Shown one piece after another: positions 11,718 through 22,053 of a DNA stretch of 31,098 nucleotides. The notes beneath the pieces are model-generated. The model was not told where the DNA came from and searched no databases. It saw only the letters and a list, made by a program, of their open reading frames with translations. Source of the stretch: Usnea hakonensis (Eukaryota; Ascomycota; Lecanoromycetes; Lecanorales; Parmeliaceae); NCBI GenBank assembly GCA_013423325.1, contig BLJB01000372.1, positions 218 through 31,315 on the forward strand, read 5' to 3'. Positions within the stretch are counted from its first letter, which is position 1; each line of letters opens with the position of its first letter. A program made the translations under genes and the position numbers.

Positions 11718-13524
11718 ATGTTTGACTTCGGGCATAAAGAATGCGAGCAGTTGAACGATGCAGATCAGATACACAGAAACCTACGTGTCGAGCAGGAAAA
11801 GGATACCAGTGAGTCTAGGTTGAAGACAAGCACAGATCAGTTTGCAAAGCACGGCAGATCCGAAGAGAGTGTGAAGGATGAAGAATCAAATGTACAGCTC
11901 GAGGAGCCATTGCAAGGCTTACCACGAAATAAACCTGCAGAAACCGCAGCACCAGGAGACGAAGAGGCCCAGGAATCAGACCAAGCACACTTTGATCGTC
12001 TGGGAAGGGAAAGGCCTGCAAAATTCAAGTCCTTTGGAGCTGAGCTTGCCTTCTGCTATTCTGTCATAGCCTCGCAGTTCATGACAGTGCGTCACCTAGC
12101 GACTACACCTTTCAATCCAGATCACTGATCTGAATTTGTTGTAGGAATACTTCGTTTCTGGCTTCAATGTCATCCTACCAACCTTGATCAAGGACCTCGC
12201 AATACCGCAAGCTTCTGCTGTCTGGCCTGCGAGTGCCTTCGCCTTAGTCTCTGCTGCGTTTCTACTCCCCTTCGGCCGTCTGGCAGATATGTACGGTGGA
12301 TACGCAGTCTTCATCACTGGTTTGGTCTGGTTCACGATATGGTCTATCGTTGGAGGCTTCTCTCAAAATAAGTTGATGCTAGATTTCTGTCGAGCGCTCC
12401 AAGGCCTGGGCCCTGCAGCTTTTCTTCCGTCTGGTGTTATGTTGATCGGAAGCACGTACAGACCTGGACCAAGAAAAAACCTAGTCTTCAGTGTCTATGG
12501 TGCCGCCGCTCCCCTGGGATTTTTTATCGGAATTTTCATCGCTGGCGTGACGGGCAGTTTCCTTCAATTCGGATGGTACTTTTGGATAGGAGCCATGATA
12601 GTCTCCACTACCATTGTGGCAGCAATTTTTTCAATACCAAACGATTACGAAGAGCGAAAGGCTATGGGTATCCAAATGGACTGGCTTGGCTCCATTGTGA
12701 TTGTGTCAGGCTTGATATTGGTAATATTCGCTATTACTGACGCTTCTCATGCGCCAGATGGGTGGAAGACGCCATACATCTATGTCACGCTTATTATGGG
12801 TATCTTACTCCTTGGCATCTCTTTATACATTGAAGGATGGGTGGCTACAAATCCACTCTTACCTTTTGACCTTTTCAAAGTTCCATATCTTCCAGCTTTA
12901 TGCGTGGCTCTATTCTTCTCAGACGGTGTACTTGGGATCTTCCTTCTTTATGCCACTCTCTACATGCAAAACATCATGGGAGCTTCCCCTTTGCAGGTGG
13001 CAGCATGGTACGTTCCGATGTGTGCTGGAGGCTGTATGATTTCCATTGTTGGAGGTTACATTCTACATCTACTCCCTGGCACGGTGCTGATGCTGATTGG
13101 CGGAGGCGCATGGGTTGGAAACTCTCTACTCTTCGCCCTGGCACCGGAAGGTGCCAACTACTGGGCATTCGTGTTTCCCGCCATGATCTGCGCCACGATG
13201 GGGATCGACATCATCTACAACGTTGCCAACATCTTCATCACAACCAGTCTTTCCAAAACCCGGCAGGGCCTTGCAGGAGCACTGATCAACAGCCTTTTAT
13301 TCCTGGGTATTGCGTTCCTCCTCGCGGTCGCGGATGTGATTCAGACGGCGACGGTGGACGTGGGTTTGAAGCGGAGCTACCAATCAGTGTTCTGGTACCA
13401 GTTCGCTTGCTCGGCGTTGGCTCTGGTCACCATGATGGGATTCGTTCGGATCAGGAAGGCGGAGGGCGAGATGACCACGGATGAGAGAGTGGCCCTCGAG
13501 GTGCACAGATCTAGATCCAGATAG
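11718..13524 (+). CDS. MFS drug:H+ antiporter (DHA2, 14-TM type)
   Basis: Two exons, 11718-12086 and 12145-13524, with a 58-nt intron (gtgcgt...ttgtag), encode 582 residues. The first 100 or so residues are a hydrophilic acidic/basic cytosolic tail, followed by repeated hydrophobic segments. Motif A of the major facilitator superfamily is visible as GRLADMYGGY (about 167-176). A motif-C-like GAAAPLGFFIGIFIAG follows at about 242-257. Length and motifs fit the fungal 14-spanner family (Atr1-like) that exports drugs and metabolites across the plasma membrane by proton antiport. The start is the first ATG after an in-frame TGA at 11694-11696. It stands 2.5 kb from the minus-strand gene group, so membership in the cluster as a product exporter is possible but inferred. 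Substrate unknown. Confidence 0.85.
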
Positions 13525-14408
13525 GCCAAATGGCCAGAGTCGATTTTGTAGATGAGTCACAGTCAGTGCTTCATTCGCCATATCGCGGACCATACCTATA
13601 GCTATACCTGTGCACCGGACCCATGAACCATGTTGTTTCGAATCCGTGCCTCGAATCCATGCCTGAATACACTGAAACGAATAAATGCGATTATGCAATG
13701 TACGAAATCACTGATCCCTAGTCCTACCGTGGCGAGCAATTTTCGCCAGCTGCCAGCTGCCAACAACAGCACTAACAAGCTACATCTCAACATCCTTAAC
13801 CCACATTACACACTCTCATCAGTCCGACCACCCTCTTGAATTGCCTTGCCTTACCTTGCCTTGCCTTCCCTTACCCTACCTCCTCTTCCCTTGTCTCACC
13901 CCTTCTTATCTTGCCTCGCCCTCGCCTTTACATCACTCACTTTTATCGAGAACATTGCCGAGCTCAGATAGGATACTGCTCGAAACGATTGATTGGAGCC
14001 TGATGCCGGTGCGCTCTCGCTTCGTTAATGTCCCGGCACTGGGGCTCAGCTAAACCTTCTTCCAACAGTAACTGTGTCTTGTATATGGTCCCAACTACCT
14101 TGATACTTAGTCCATCATGGGGTCCATTCGAGCACTTTGACCAGTGACACAATGTTCGCTGATTTCCAATCAGGGGAATAACGCTTTCACACACCAGCGT
14201 GATTAGGACTCAAGTATAATCTTGGATTGCAGGGAGACAATCACGAGTGGCCAGGTAGCAGTTTCCACTTTGGCCAGTCTCCCACCTTTACAAATACAGC
14301 TTCCTTGTTGATAAACCTCTCGAAGTATCTTGCATGGGAGAATCATAGCAGCCGCATGCTAAGCGCTTCAAATTTGCCGAATACTTCTCAACTAACATTT
14401 TTCTCTAG
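13525..14408. other. Intergenic, pyrimidine-rich low-complexity tract
   Basis: This is the 3' flank of the MFS gene. At about 13845-13930 lies a strand-asymmetric run of degenerate CCTTG, CCTTA and CCTC units, low-complexity sequence of unknown role. No credible gene is seen. Sequence from about 14200 may contain upstream remnants of the permease pseudogene that follows. Confidence 0.5.
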
Positions 14409-14672
14409 GGCACGACCTTGGCTTGCATCTCGATGGTACCATCCTATGACGGCGTCGCTGTCATTCGACTCTTGCTCGGTGCTTTCGAAGCCGCCGTGAC
14501 ACCCGGTGTCGCCCTTTTTACCTCGCATTGGTGCACGAAATAAGAGCAAGGGACTCGAACTGGGGCCTGTTTCAGCTTTAATGGCGTTGCAGCCATAATT
14601 GGGGGTTTGCTGGCGTAGGGCATATCAAAGGCTTCACGTGGGTACGGACCTACGACTGAACCGTGGCGCATA
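14409..14672 (+). pseudogene. Broken allantoate permease-like MFS fragment (Dal5 family)
   Basis: One frame reads an unmistakable part of the anion:cation symporter (Dal5/allantoate permease) family of MFS transporters: a GTTLAC start, then RLLLGAFEAAVTPG, then EQGTRTG, FSFNG and IIGGLLA blocks, ending EPWRIV. The frame is interrupted by TAA at 14541-14543 and TAG at 14616-14618, and the family similarity stops after 14672. The left end follows a ctag that looks like a former intron acceptor. No other exon is recoverable, so this is a relic of about 88 codons out of a normal 500. The two stops sit where the family normally has sense codons. Confidence 0.8.
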
Positions 14673-16012
14673 GTGGATGAGTGATGATGATGTTTGCTCC
14701 ACTACCATCTCTGTGCTGCACGGCGCAGATGAAAAATCCATGGCTGGCAGTTTCTCCGCAAAACACTGCTATGTGCTGTCCTCAAGTCACCCATGCCGTG
14801 AATGAACATGGCTAGAGGGAAGCATTACTTCTCCGGCAGAGCCGTTAGAAGGGCTCCCCCTCTTCTTCTTGATGAAGCACCTTTGGTAGCATTCTGCTCT
14901 AACGGCCAGTAGCTCACAAGCTTTTTGTCTTTAAATGCCCGTAAGTGAACCATCGGACTACCGAGGACCGTACAAGGGCTAATTATAGCGAGAACGCGCC
15001 GCATCCTTTTACTACTCCGGGCCTTCAACAGGGGTAGCCGAACCACGCTTGTGCCCCTGAGGGTCTTTGCCATCGCGAAATCCTATAGGAAAGAACAATA
15101 TGGAGAGATCTCGAGATCATTCCAACGAGCTAGGGTATAGTTCGATCGTGAGGTATCATGTGGAGAAGAGAGGTGGCGATCTCGCAAGGACCTCACTCTC
15201 CATGGTCTCTACCTAGTATACCAATGAGGTTTCGTCATCTGGGGAGAGACCAAGTATACGCACACTGTATAGGGCAGGATATATTAAAAGTGGACCATAA
15301 GTTGGTGACCTGTCTCGTAGACCTTGCGGCGGTTGAGACTTGGGGCATCGTGAAGGAGGCAGATTGTGAAGTCCGGCCCGTGAGTAGTTGTCGTGATCGC
15401 GAGGAATCCATTGTGGGAGTCCATTGTCGGAGTGGCACGTTGACAGTCTGCCACTAGAATGATTGAGTACATTGGAGCGCAGGGCAGCTGGTAGTACGAA
15501 GTTCGGACTTTACCAAGAATGATAATGATGATTGAACTTGAATTCATAGTCAAAGGAATCATCACGGTCACTTACACGGATGCTATCCCATGGATTGGTA
15601 GAGGGTAATAAGGAAAAGGAGAGAAACTACGTGCACTACTCTAGAACTCTGCTCCGCGATACGTACTTGGTAAACGCATTCCTCAGCATAAGCAAGCACC
15701 TTCCAGGCTCTGCTTCCAGAGCACTTCTCTAACAAGACTATAATAACAAGTTTATAAATAGCATAAAGCATATTGAATTTACTTCGTACGAATTAGCATC
15801 GGATAACCAGACAGCTTTTGTTCATCTTAGGGATAAAGTAAGATAATTAGATGTAAGTATCATGTATGGGGCTTGAAGTATTATAGGTTAGGTAGGTACC
15901 CAAGAATAGCGCACAAGTAGCGTGATGGAAAGGTCAGACAGACTGAAAGAATGGTTAAACGATGCGTAAAAACCTCACACTTCCCGGTGAATAAGAGTAC
16001 TTGCGGCTGATC
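14673..16012. other. Intergenic region without a recognisable gene
   Basis: Open frames of 60-100 codons occur on both strands (for example 15158-15457 + and 14825-15073 -). They overlap one another, show no family resemblance and lack spliceable extensions. The last part is the 3' flank of the minus-strand reductase gene. I see no RNA gene or clear repeat. Confidence 0.5.
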
Positions 16013-17071
16013 TCAGCGCACCTGCACCACTAATTTCTTCCCACTCACCCCCTTCTTCAGCATATCAAACACCTTCTGTGCGGCCTCCACCCCGCCATCT
16101 ACAATCTCAATCCGCGGCACCGGAACCACCGTCCCATCCCTCATTGCCTTTTCCAACCACTCGTTGAAGAACCATCGCCCGAGCTTCTCTTGATCAGTGC
16201 CATGGCGCATCGCCACTGTCAAATCCACTTGTACGTCCTCCGGCTTCTCCTTTCCCTCAGGCCACCACAACACAGTCGCCACCTTCCCTTTGCCCTTGCG
16301 GCCCGCGGCCGCTACTGTCGCTGGTACCTGATCGAATGTCGCGCCTTCACTGATCGGATCAAACGCAAGGTCGATACTCGTGCCCCGAGCTTTGGCCACC
16401 TCCACGAGCTTCTCTACGATGTCTTTGTCATGGTAATCCAACACCTCCGCTACGCCGAGCTGCTTCAGCCAGTCGTGGTGTTGCGGGCTCGCCGTCGCGA
16501 AGACGGTCAACCCCATACTCTGTGCTATCTGCACCGCCGAGGCCCCGACAGACGACGCCGCGCCCCAGACCAGCAGCGCCGAGCTGGGCTTCTCTGCCGC
16601 TTCCCCCTGGGCAAGGGCCTGCGGGATGCCCAGGATGACGAAAAGAGCGATCGCAGCGGTGGCCATGGCCATGGGGAAGATGCAGCCTTGCTCAAAGGTC
16701 ATGCTGGCAGGAAGCTTGGAGGCGCCGATTTCACGGAGCAGCGTGTAAGTCTGCCAAGCGCCGTGATCGGCGTTGTCATTATAGATTACTGCTGAGAAGC
16801 CGATGACACGGTCTCCAGGGGCGAAGTGCGTGACTGAATGGCCAACAGCAACGACGGTGCCTGCGACGTCAGAACCGAGGACGTTGGGATAAGTGGAGAC
16901 GAAGATGGCGTAGTCTTGGATCTTCCAGTCGACAGGGTTACCGGCAATGGCGTGGTTACGCACAAGGAGCTCGCCTGGACCAGGGTTGGGGATGCTGCGG
17001 GTGGAGATGGTAAGGCGGCCGTTTTTGGAAGGGATGATGGCAGCGAGATTGGTCGCCGAAAGAGATGCCAT
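16013..17071 (-). CDS. MDR-superfamily NADPH reductase, ToxD/quinone oxidoreductase-like
   Basis: A single uninterrupted exon encodes 352 residues, normal for medium-chain dehydrogenase/reductases. The N-terminal GroES-like catalytic domain contains NPVDWKIQDYA (about 45-55) and YPNVLGSDVAGTVVAVG (61-77). A Rossmann nucleotide-binding motif, VWGAASSVGASAVQIA, follows at about 168-183. The structural and catalytic zinc-ligand motifs of classical alcohol dehydrogenases are absent, as in quinone oxidoreductase and trans-enoyl-reductase relatives. Fungal homologues often sit in metabolite clusters and reduce activated double bonds or carbonyls with NADPH. No polyketide synthase is in the window, so a trans-acting enoyl reductase role is not supported locally. 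The ATG at 17071 begins MASLSATNLAAII, a usual start for the family. Confidence 0.88.
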   Translation of the reverse strand: MASLSATNLAAIIPSKNGRLTISTRSIPNPGPGELLVRNHAIAGNPVDWKIQDYAIFVSTYPNVLGSDVAGTVVAVGHSVTHFAPGDRVIGFSAVIYNDNADHGAWQTYTLLREIGASKLPASMTFEQGCIFPMAMATAAIALFVILGIPQALAQGEAAEKPSSALLVWGAASSVGASAVQIAQSMGLTVFATASPQHHDWLKQLGVAEVLDYHDKDIVEKLVEVAKARGTSIDLAFDPISEGATFDQVPATVAAAGRKGKGKVATVLWWPEGKEKPEDVQVDLTVAMRHGTDQEKLGRWFFNEWLEKAMRDGTVVPVPRIEIVDGGVEAAQKVFDMLKKGVSGKKLVVQVR

Positions 17072-17425
17072 GGTGTAAAACTGTACGACGGATGAACGTG
17101 TTGCGGTGATTTCGAATTGATGGATTGATTTACGTATATATTTATTGATTTAGAAGAAAGAGGTAGTCACGCAGCGAGAAAGACATATTAGACGTCTGCT
17201 TATGTAAGGTATTCTTTGCCTTGTACACCCCTCAGTGCCACGCACCACTTTAGAGTAGATCGACGCCACTCTCCTGTAGGTCGCCAAGGGGTCTGAGAGA
17301 ATTTTCATCAGAGACACGGCGAGGGGGCGTATGCCTCTTTGTACCTCGTTTGACTGTTACCTTCTCGAGAGTTTGTATCCGCCCCTTTTCCTATGTACTG
17401 ACATCGTATCTCTAAGCTACCTACT
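17072..17425. other. Promoter interval of the MDR gene
   Basis: 354 bp lie between the MDR start codon and the 3' end of the rhodopsin-like gene, both on the minus strand. An AT-rich patch with a tatata word at 17133-17148 is the only promoter-like element I see. Confidence 0.4.
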
Positions 17426-18703
17426 CTACACATCTTCGAAATTGTTTTCCACCTCACGCTTGACTTGGATACCGTCCAAATACTCTTCTCCTTGCTCCAG
17501 GTCTCCCTGAGCCGTAACGGACGTCATGGGGTAGCAATTCCCATCATCGAGCGACTGAAAGTTCTTTCTTGCCGAACGGTCCATCATATTGGGTATGGCA
17601 AAGGCCTCATCAGATCTATCTAATCTCCCTGAGCTTTTATCTGCTGTTCGACCATATACTATCGTACGGATGGACGGCCATATTTTTTGGAAGATTGGAC
17701 CTAGGGTAGGCAAACTCGCACTGAGCACGGCGACGTCCACCTCGATATTTGACCACGTAAAGGCATTGACTAGTCCATCTGCATTCATTGTCAGAGATGA
17801 GACGGGAATCACTTTGGCGATGAACTTTACACGTCGGATCCGCGAGGTTCTCGTTGAACAGTAATGCGAGGCGAAGGACACTCGCCACAATCACACTGAA
17901 AGCGGTCAGCGAGGAGAGCCAATGTTGAGGGAGTATGCTAACAAGCCACCCATAAGGAACATGCCGGAAACAACAACCTTGCGTTTCGCAGACATATGTA
18001 ACTCCCAGATCTTGCGCATCGGCAGAAGCAATATAGCCGCGTCGGTGAACATGTTAGGAATAGCGTTGCCGATAAAGAATTTAGTTGAATTGATGCAAGT
18101 GGAATGCATCTTCACTTCCAAGTCCCAGTAGCCTTGCACTGGCACGCAGCTAAATATAACTCCGAAGATGCAGGCTGTTGCCCAAGACAAGACGACGGCG
18201 GCGATAAGTTTGGCGTACAACGAAAAGCTCTTACCAGGGAAGAGAGAGCAGTAGAGCAGGAGAATGGAGAACTTGGCGAAGGCGATAGTAAGGACGTAGA
18301 AGATCTCGGCCGCGAAGAAGAGCTATATTCTATTAGCCACGCAATTTTACAGCCAGTATTACTCGCCTTGAGGAATATCTCCAGGTCGTGTGTGCTCACA
18401 GTTTGCACATGTCGTCCGAATCCATAGTGAGTTCCTTGATGGTGTTAAGCCGCGCTTAAAAAGTAAAAAGGGTTCTGAACGAAACAGACCAGTGAGTATT
18501 GTAGCACCTATGCAGATACCCCAAAGCAGGGCAACAACGACAACATAGTCTGAGGCACCGTACTCTATCTTCTGGATACGTCTAGCCACAAGGCGTAAAC
18601 CGGTTGAAATGATCGCAAGTACGAGGACCGTAGTCACGGATGCAATTATGTAGGCGCTACGGTCCTCGCTAAGGTCGACAGTTGGCTGAGTTTGAGTCGC
18701 CAT
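17426..18703 (-). CDS. Fungal rhodopsin-like 7-TM integral membrane protein
   Basis: Five exons on the minus strand: 18703-18490, 18434-18367, 18322-17943, 17895-17831 and 17778-17426. They join in frame to encode 359 residues. The family is the fungal rhodopsin-domain/PTH11-related group (SAT5-like, common in and near metabolite clusters). Family marks are HYGFGRHV and DLEIFLK (exon 2), EIFYVLTIAFAKFSILLLYC (start of exon 3), CINSTKFFIGNAIPNMFTD, the GGFVIVASVLRL junction across intron 3, and IEVDVAVLSASLPTLGP followed by a polar C-terminal tail. About seven hydrophobic segments are present. Intron 2 (18323-18366, 44 nt) uses a GC donor. The start ATG at 18703 follows AAA at -3 to -1. Biochemical function is unknown. 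It may be a receptor or sensor-like membrane protein. Confidence 0.85.
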
Positions 18704-18751
18704 TTTCAACTTCAGTGCAGAAGGTTTTTCTTTTTTTTTTTTATGAACACG

Positions 18752-18769
18752 AGTATCTTGTAAGATACT
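18752..18769. promoter_or_regulatory. Near-perfect palindrome upstream of the rhodopsin-like gene
   Basis: The inverted repeat agtatctt-gt-aagatact has two perfect 8-bp arms around a 2-bp centre. It lies 49-66 nt upstream of the start codon at 18703. It could be a binding site for a dimeric regulator or a hairpin in the 5' leader. No known motif name is claimed. Confidence 0.35.
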
Positions 18770-19217
18770 ATAAGTCGGAAGTGGTGCCTTTGGCTTCGAA
18801 ATGCTTTCTCTGACAACGAGGGCCCTCGCGCTTGACCAAAGCTTGCTCGGGGCTGACTGGGTAATTGCGTTGCATTTGGGGCCCATCCTTCACCTGAAGT
18901 TGCAGAAACTGTTGGAGCATGGCGAAGGGGCACTCAAACATGGCTTATCTTGACAGAACCAATAGGCTTCGAGTTGTGATCAGCACGCAGCAACAAGAGA
19001 TGACTGCGGAAGCCCAGCACAGGATACTACTGTCTATTCCCGTCGTGTCCAGTGAAGATAATATTTGGGCCAGCACAGGTGAGACGAGAAATGTGTCAGG
19101 AAATTGGGGACACCCTCTCTTGGCCGACGGAGCTGTACCTACCTCCAATCAGGTGCCCTACTAGGGCTCCGAACAATATTCTACATAAGTACATTTATGC
19201 AGCAATATGGCAAAAGC

Positions 19218-19479
19218 GGGGCCAAATGTCCCATAAGGGCTGCATGCGCACAGATTATTTGAAATACCCAATTATGAGACGACACATTTCTTTTTCGTCC
19301 GCGGAATTTTGTTGACCACCGATTGACTAGAACACGCTAATTCTTACCTTATCTACGGAAGATTTACCTTATTTCGGGATATTTCTGGCGGGTCTATCTA
19401 CCTTACCTACCCGAACAAGGAAGAGTGCGCCGTAATACGATACATACCTTCCTTATTCACTCATTAGGACAACGTAATG

Positions 19480-19524
<45 letters not shown>

Positions 19525-19655
19525 ACAAAATAGTAAAGGAGGGGCCAAACTTCCCATAAAGGGTACGTATATGTACTTTAGAAGTAGTAGCACCTAGAAC
19601 GCGCTGATTCTTGCATTATTATTGTCCGCGGAGATTTTATTTTCGGGGTTTTCCT
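19218..19655. repeat. Two diverged direct copies of a short intergenic repeat
   Basis: The words ggggccaaatgtcccataag (19218) and ggggccaaacttcccataaa (19541) start two copies. Both continue to ctagaacRcgctRattctt (19328 and 19593), then a tccgcgga/tacgga word and ttatttcggg-like sequence. Copy 1 spans about 19218-19391 and copy 2 about 19541-19655, so spacing inside the unit differs by indels. No coding potential or terminal inverted repeat is evident. They may be relics of a small non-autonomous element. Confidence 0.55.
19480..19524. repeat. (ATC)15 microsatellite
   Basis: A pure run of about 15 tca/atc triplets lies in intergenic DNA between the two short repeat copies. It is not in a coding frame of any predicted gene. 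Confidence 0.95.
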
Positions 19656-19928
19656 AGCCTTATGTTTCTAAGATGGATCCCGCGTCTCTAGACCGGTGAA
19701 GGAGCGGATGACACCATGACTCGAGCGGACAAATTTACAAGGACCAAGCCAATGGTATAGATGTCATTGTCTCCATAGATGAAACGGTAATAAATCGTAA
19801 GTAACCTACCTAAATAAGGTACTTCTGTTTCAATCTACTGAGGTACAAGCGGCCCTGATCCCCCAGTAGCGATAAGGCCCGGTACTTTGGTATTCCTTTG
19901 AAGCGCTGATTCTGGCGCTCAGGACTGA

Positions 19929-22053
19929 TTACAAACCATTAATCATGTCGTTGGCGATCTTTTCCGCCAAGGCATCTACATTTGAGGTCAGTATGAGTCA
20001 GAGCCCCGTCACCCTCACTACGGAGACATCGGGCAACTGTAGGAGGATCAGCAGAGTTGGATTTATCTTACAGACAGTAGCCATTGGGTGCCCCGGCGGG
20101 AGAAACGGAAACGCCGAGATATCAACGACTCTCAGGCCTTGTACCCCAACCACTCGTGATTTAGAGTCCACAACGGCGGTTGTATCGTTGACGAGGCCCA
20201 TGGCGCAAGTGGCCGATGCGTGGAACACTGTGCTCATGGATCGTTTAATGATCTCGAGAATTTGTGCGTCGGTCTGAACATCCTCACCGGGGAAAGCCTC
20301 GGCACCTACGAGGACGGGCTGTATCGTCTTGGCACGGAACATCTGTCGAAGTCGTTTGAACCCTGCGATTAAGACAGCTTGATCGGTAGGATGGGTCAGC
20401 CAATTAGGGTTGATCACCGGTGGATCAGCCATATCAGGCGAGGAGATACTGATCGTGCCCCTTGATTGAGGAGCCACTAGCGCAGTAGACACAGAGGTAT
20501 ATTGATGGCCGTCTTTGGGCGCATCTCTGTTATAATTTTGTTGATATCCAAGATAACCTGTCATACTCAAATACTCGATCTCTGGCCAGTCTGCAGGAAA
20601 GGTAGATAGCGTGGCCAGGTCCGCATTGGACAGGAGTTGTCGCGGTACTTTCTCAAATCCTATTTTCGCGTACATTTTTAGCCTGAAACGAAATATGCAG
20701 AGTTCTATGTACCTACCGAGCCAGTCACCCCCAGGATTTGTAAGAATGCCAGACTGATTGTTTACAAACTCACTGTCTGCCTGAGTAAGAAATTCGGGGT
20801 TCGCTATAGCCGATCCTGTGATAAGGTTCACGCGATAACTAATGCCCATAAAAACATGATCCTATCAACATGAGCCAATAGTCCGAAAGACTGGACGGAG
20901 AAATAACGCACCCACATATTTTGTCCCACGCCAGGGCGGTCCGCCACGATGGGTATACCGTATTTAGTCAAGGTTTCCGAGGGTCCGATGCCAGAAACCA
21001 TGAGGAGCTGTGGTGACTGAAACGCCCCGGCGGAGACAACAACCTCTTTTCTGGTAGAAAGAGTGTATATCATCCCTGCAGACTCCACTAGCACACCAGA
21101 AGCTTGCGTCTCATTTTCAAAGAGGATTCTTTTCCCTAGGGTAGACTGGTATACCATCAAGTTAGGATTTTTTAAGGAATTTCGAAGGAACGAAGTCTCC
21201 GATGAATCTCGCATCTGGGTTGAAGCGTTGATGGTTCCTAAGAGGTATGATGAGCCGATCAGAGATCCACTTGTGAAGCCATCGATGGGTGAGATTCCAA
21301 TTGAGTGGAAAGCCTGTTTCACCCACGATGAAGCTGTATTGGCATAGTTGGCCACAGTGATCGATAACGGACCATCTCCGGACGCCAGATGATTCAAGTC
21401 CACGTCTGGCGTGGCATTGGCAGCACGTTTGCCCACATCTGGTGGGCTGTACCTGAGGCTTTTCTCAAAAAAAGGCAACCAATTCTCGAATTCATAACTC
21501 TCATCTCCAACTTGACGAGCCCATTTCTGGTACGCGCCGTTAGTACCACGCTGGTAAGCCATGTAATTTCTGGCCGAGCAGCCCCCTAGAGCTTTCCCAC
21601 GAGCGTAGTGAATTGATGCGTTCAAAGCGCCCTAAGCATAAAGGTTAGGATATTGCAGTAGGAGAAAAGCTTTCAGCCGTGGAAAGTAAGAATTACAGCC
21701 TGAGGAGTTGTCACAAATCCCCAATCAACAAGGGGATTGACATCGCTGCGGTCTTTGGAAGTGAACTCAGCGTCGTAGGCTGGGATCTGGCTGTAGTTGC
21801 CATTGCTGATCTCATAGAAGCTCCCTGCTTCTACCACTGCAACTGTGTATTTCTCCGCTAGACGAGACGCGATTGTAAGTCCAGCCGTTCCTCCGCCAAC
21901 CACTATATAGTCATAAGTGGCATTACCAGGTACCCCGAATGAGCTACCCAAAAGGTGTCTCGCTACTATATTGCTGTGAGGCTTGCCAGCGGAAACCCCA
22001 CAAATAGCAACGACGAGTTCTAAACACAAGACTCCAAGTTGCAGCCGCATCAT
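19929..22053 (-). CDS. Secreted FAD-dependent GMC oxidoreductase
   Basis: Five exons (22053-21697, 21631-20912, 20861-20717, 20659-20072, 19975-19929) encode 618 residues, typical of fungal GMC enzymes. An N-terminal signal peptide (MMRLQLGVLCLELVVAICGV) precedes the FAD Rossmann motif VVGGGTAGLTIASRLAE (51-67). The two GMC signatures are ARGKALGGCSARNYMAYQRG (129-148) and GAFQSPQLLMVSGIGP (321-336). The catalytic histidine pair is predicted at His554 (STVFHASATCAMG) and His598 (PPGHPMATV). The 47-nt last exon supplies the expected C-terminus YALAEKIANDMINGL. Relatives oxidise alcohols, sugars or aryl-alcohols with O2 or another acceptor, and some act in toxin pathways such as patulin. The substrate is not predictable. 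The 57-nt third intron is a multiple of three without a stop, but family alignment demands its removal. Confidence 0.9.

Larger units (their letters stand above)
18704..19928. other. Intergenic: promoter dyad, microsatellite and duplicated short repeat
   Basis: This interval contains the promoter of the rhodopsin-like gene, with an oligo-T tract at about 18728-18742 and a palindrome at 18752-18769. It also holds two diverged copies of a short repeat (19218-19391 and 19541-19655), a 15-unit ATC microsatellite between them, and the 3' flank of the GMC gene. Short open frames at 18919-19315 show no family. Confidence 0.6.

Noticed and set aside
12900..13484. A 194-codon plus-strand frame
   Set aside because: It lies wholly inside the MFS transporter exon in another frame, and its composition (His/Arg/Cys-rich) is typical of a shadow frame.
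16190..16795. A 201-codon plus-strand frame
   Set aside because: Antisense shadow of the intact MDR reductase gene, Arg- and His-rich with no family.
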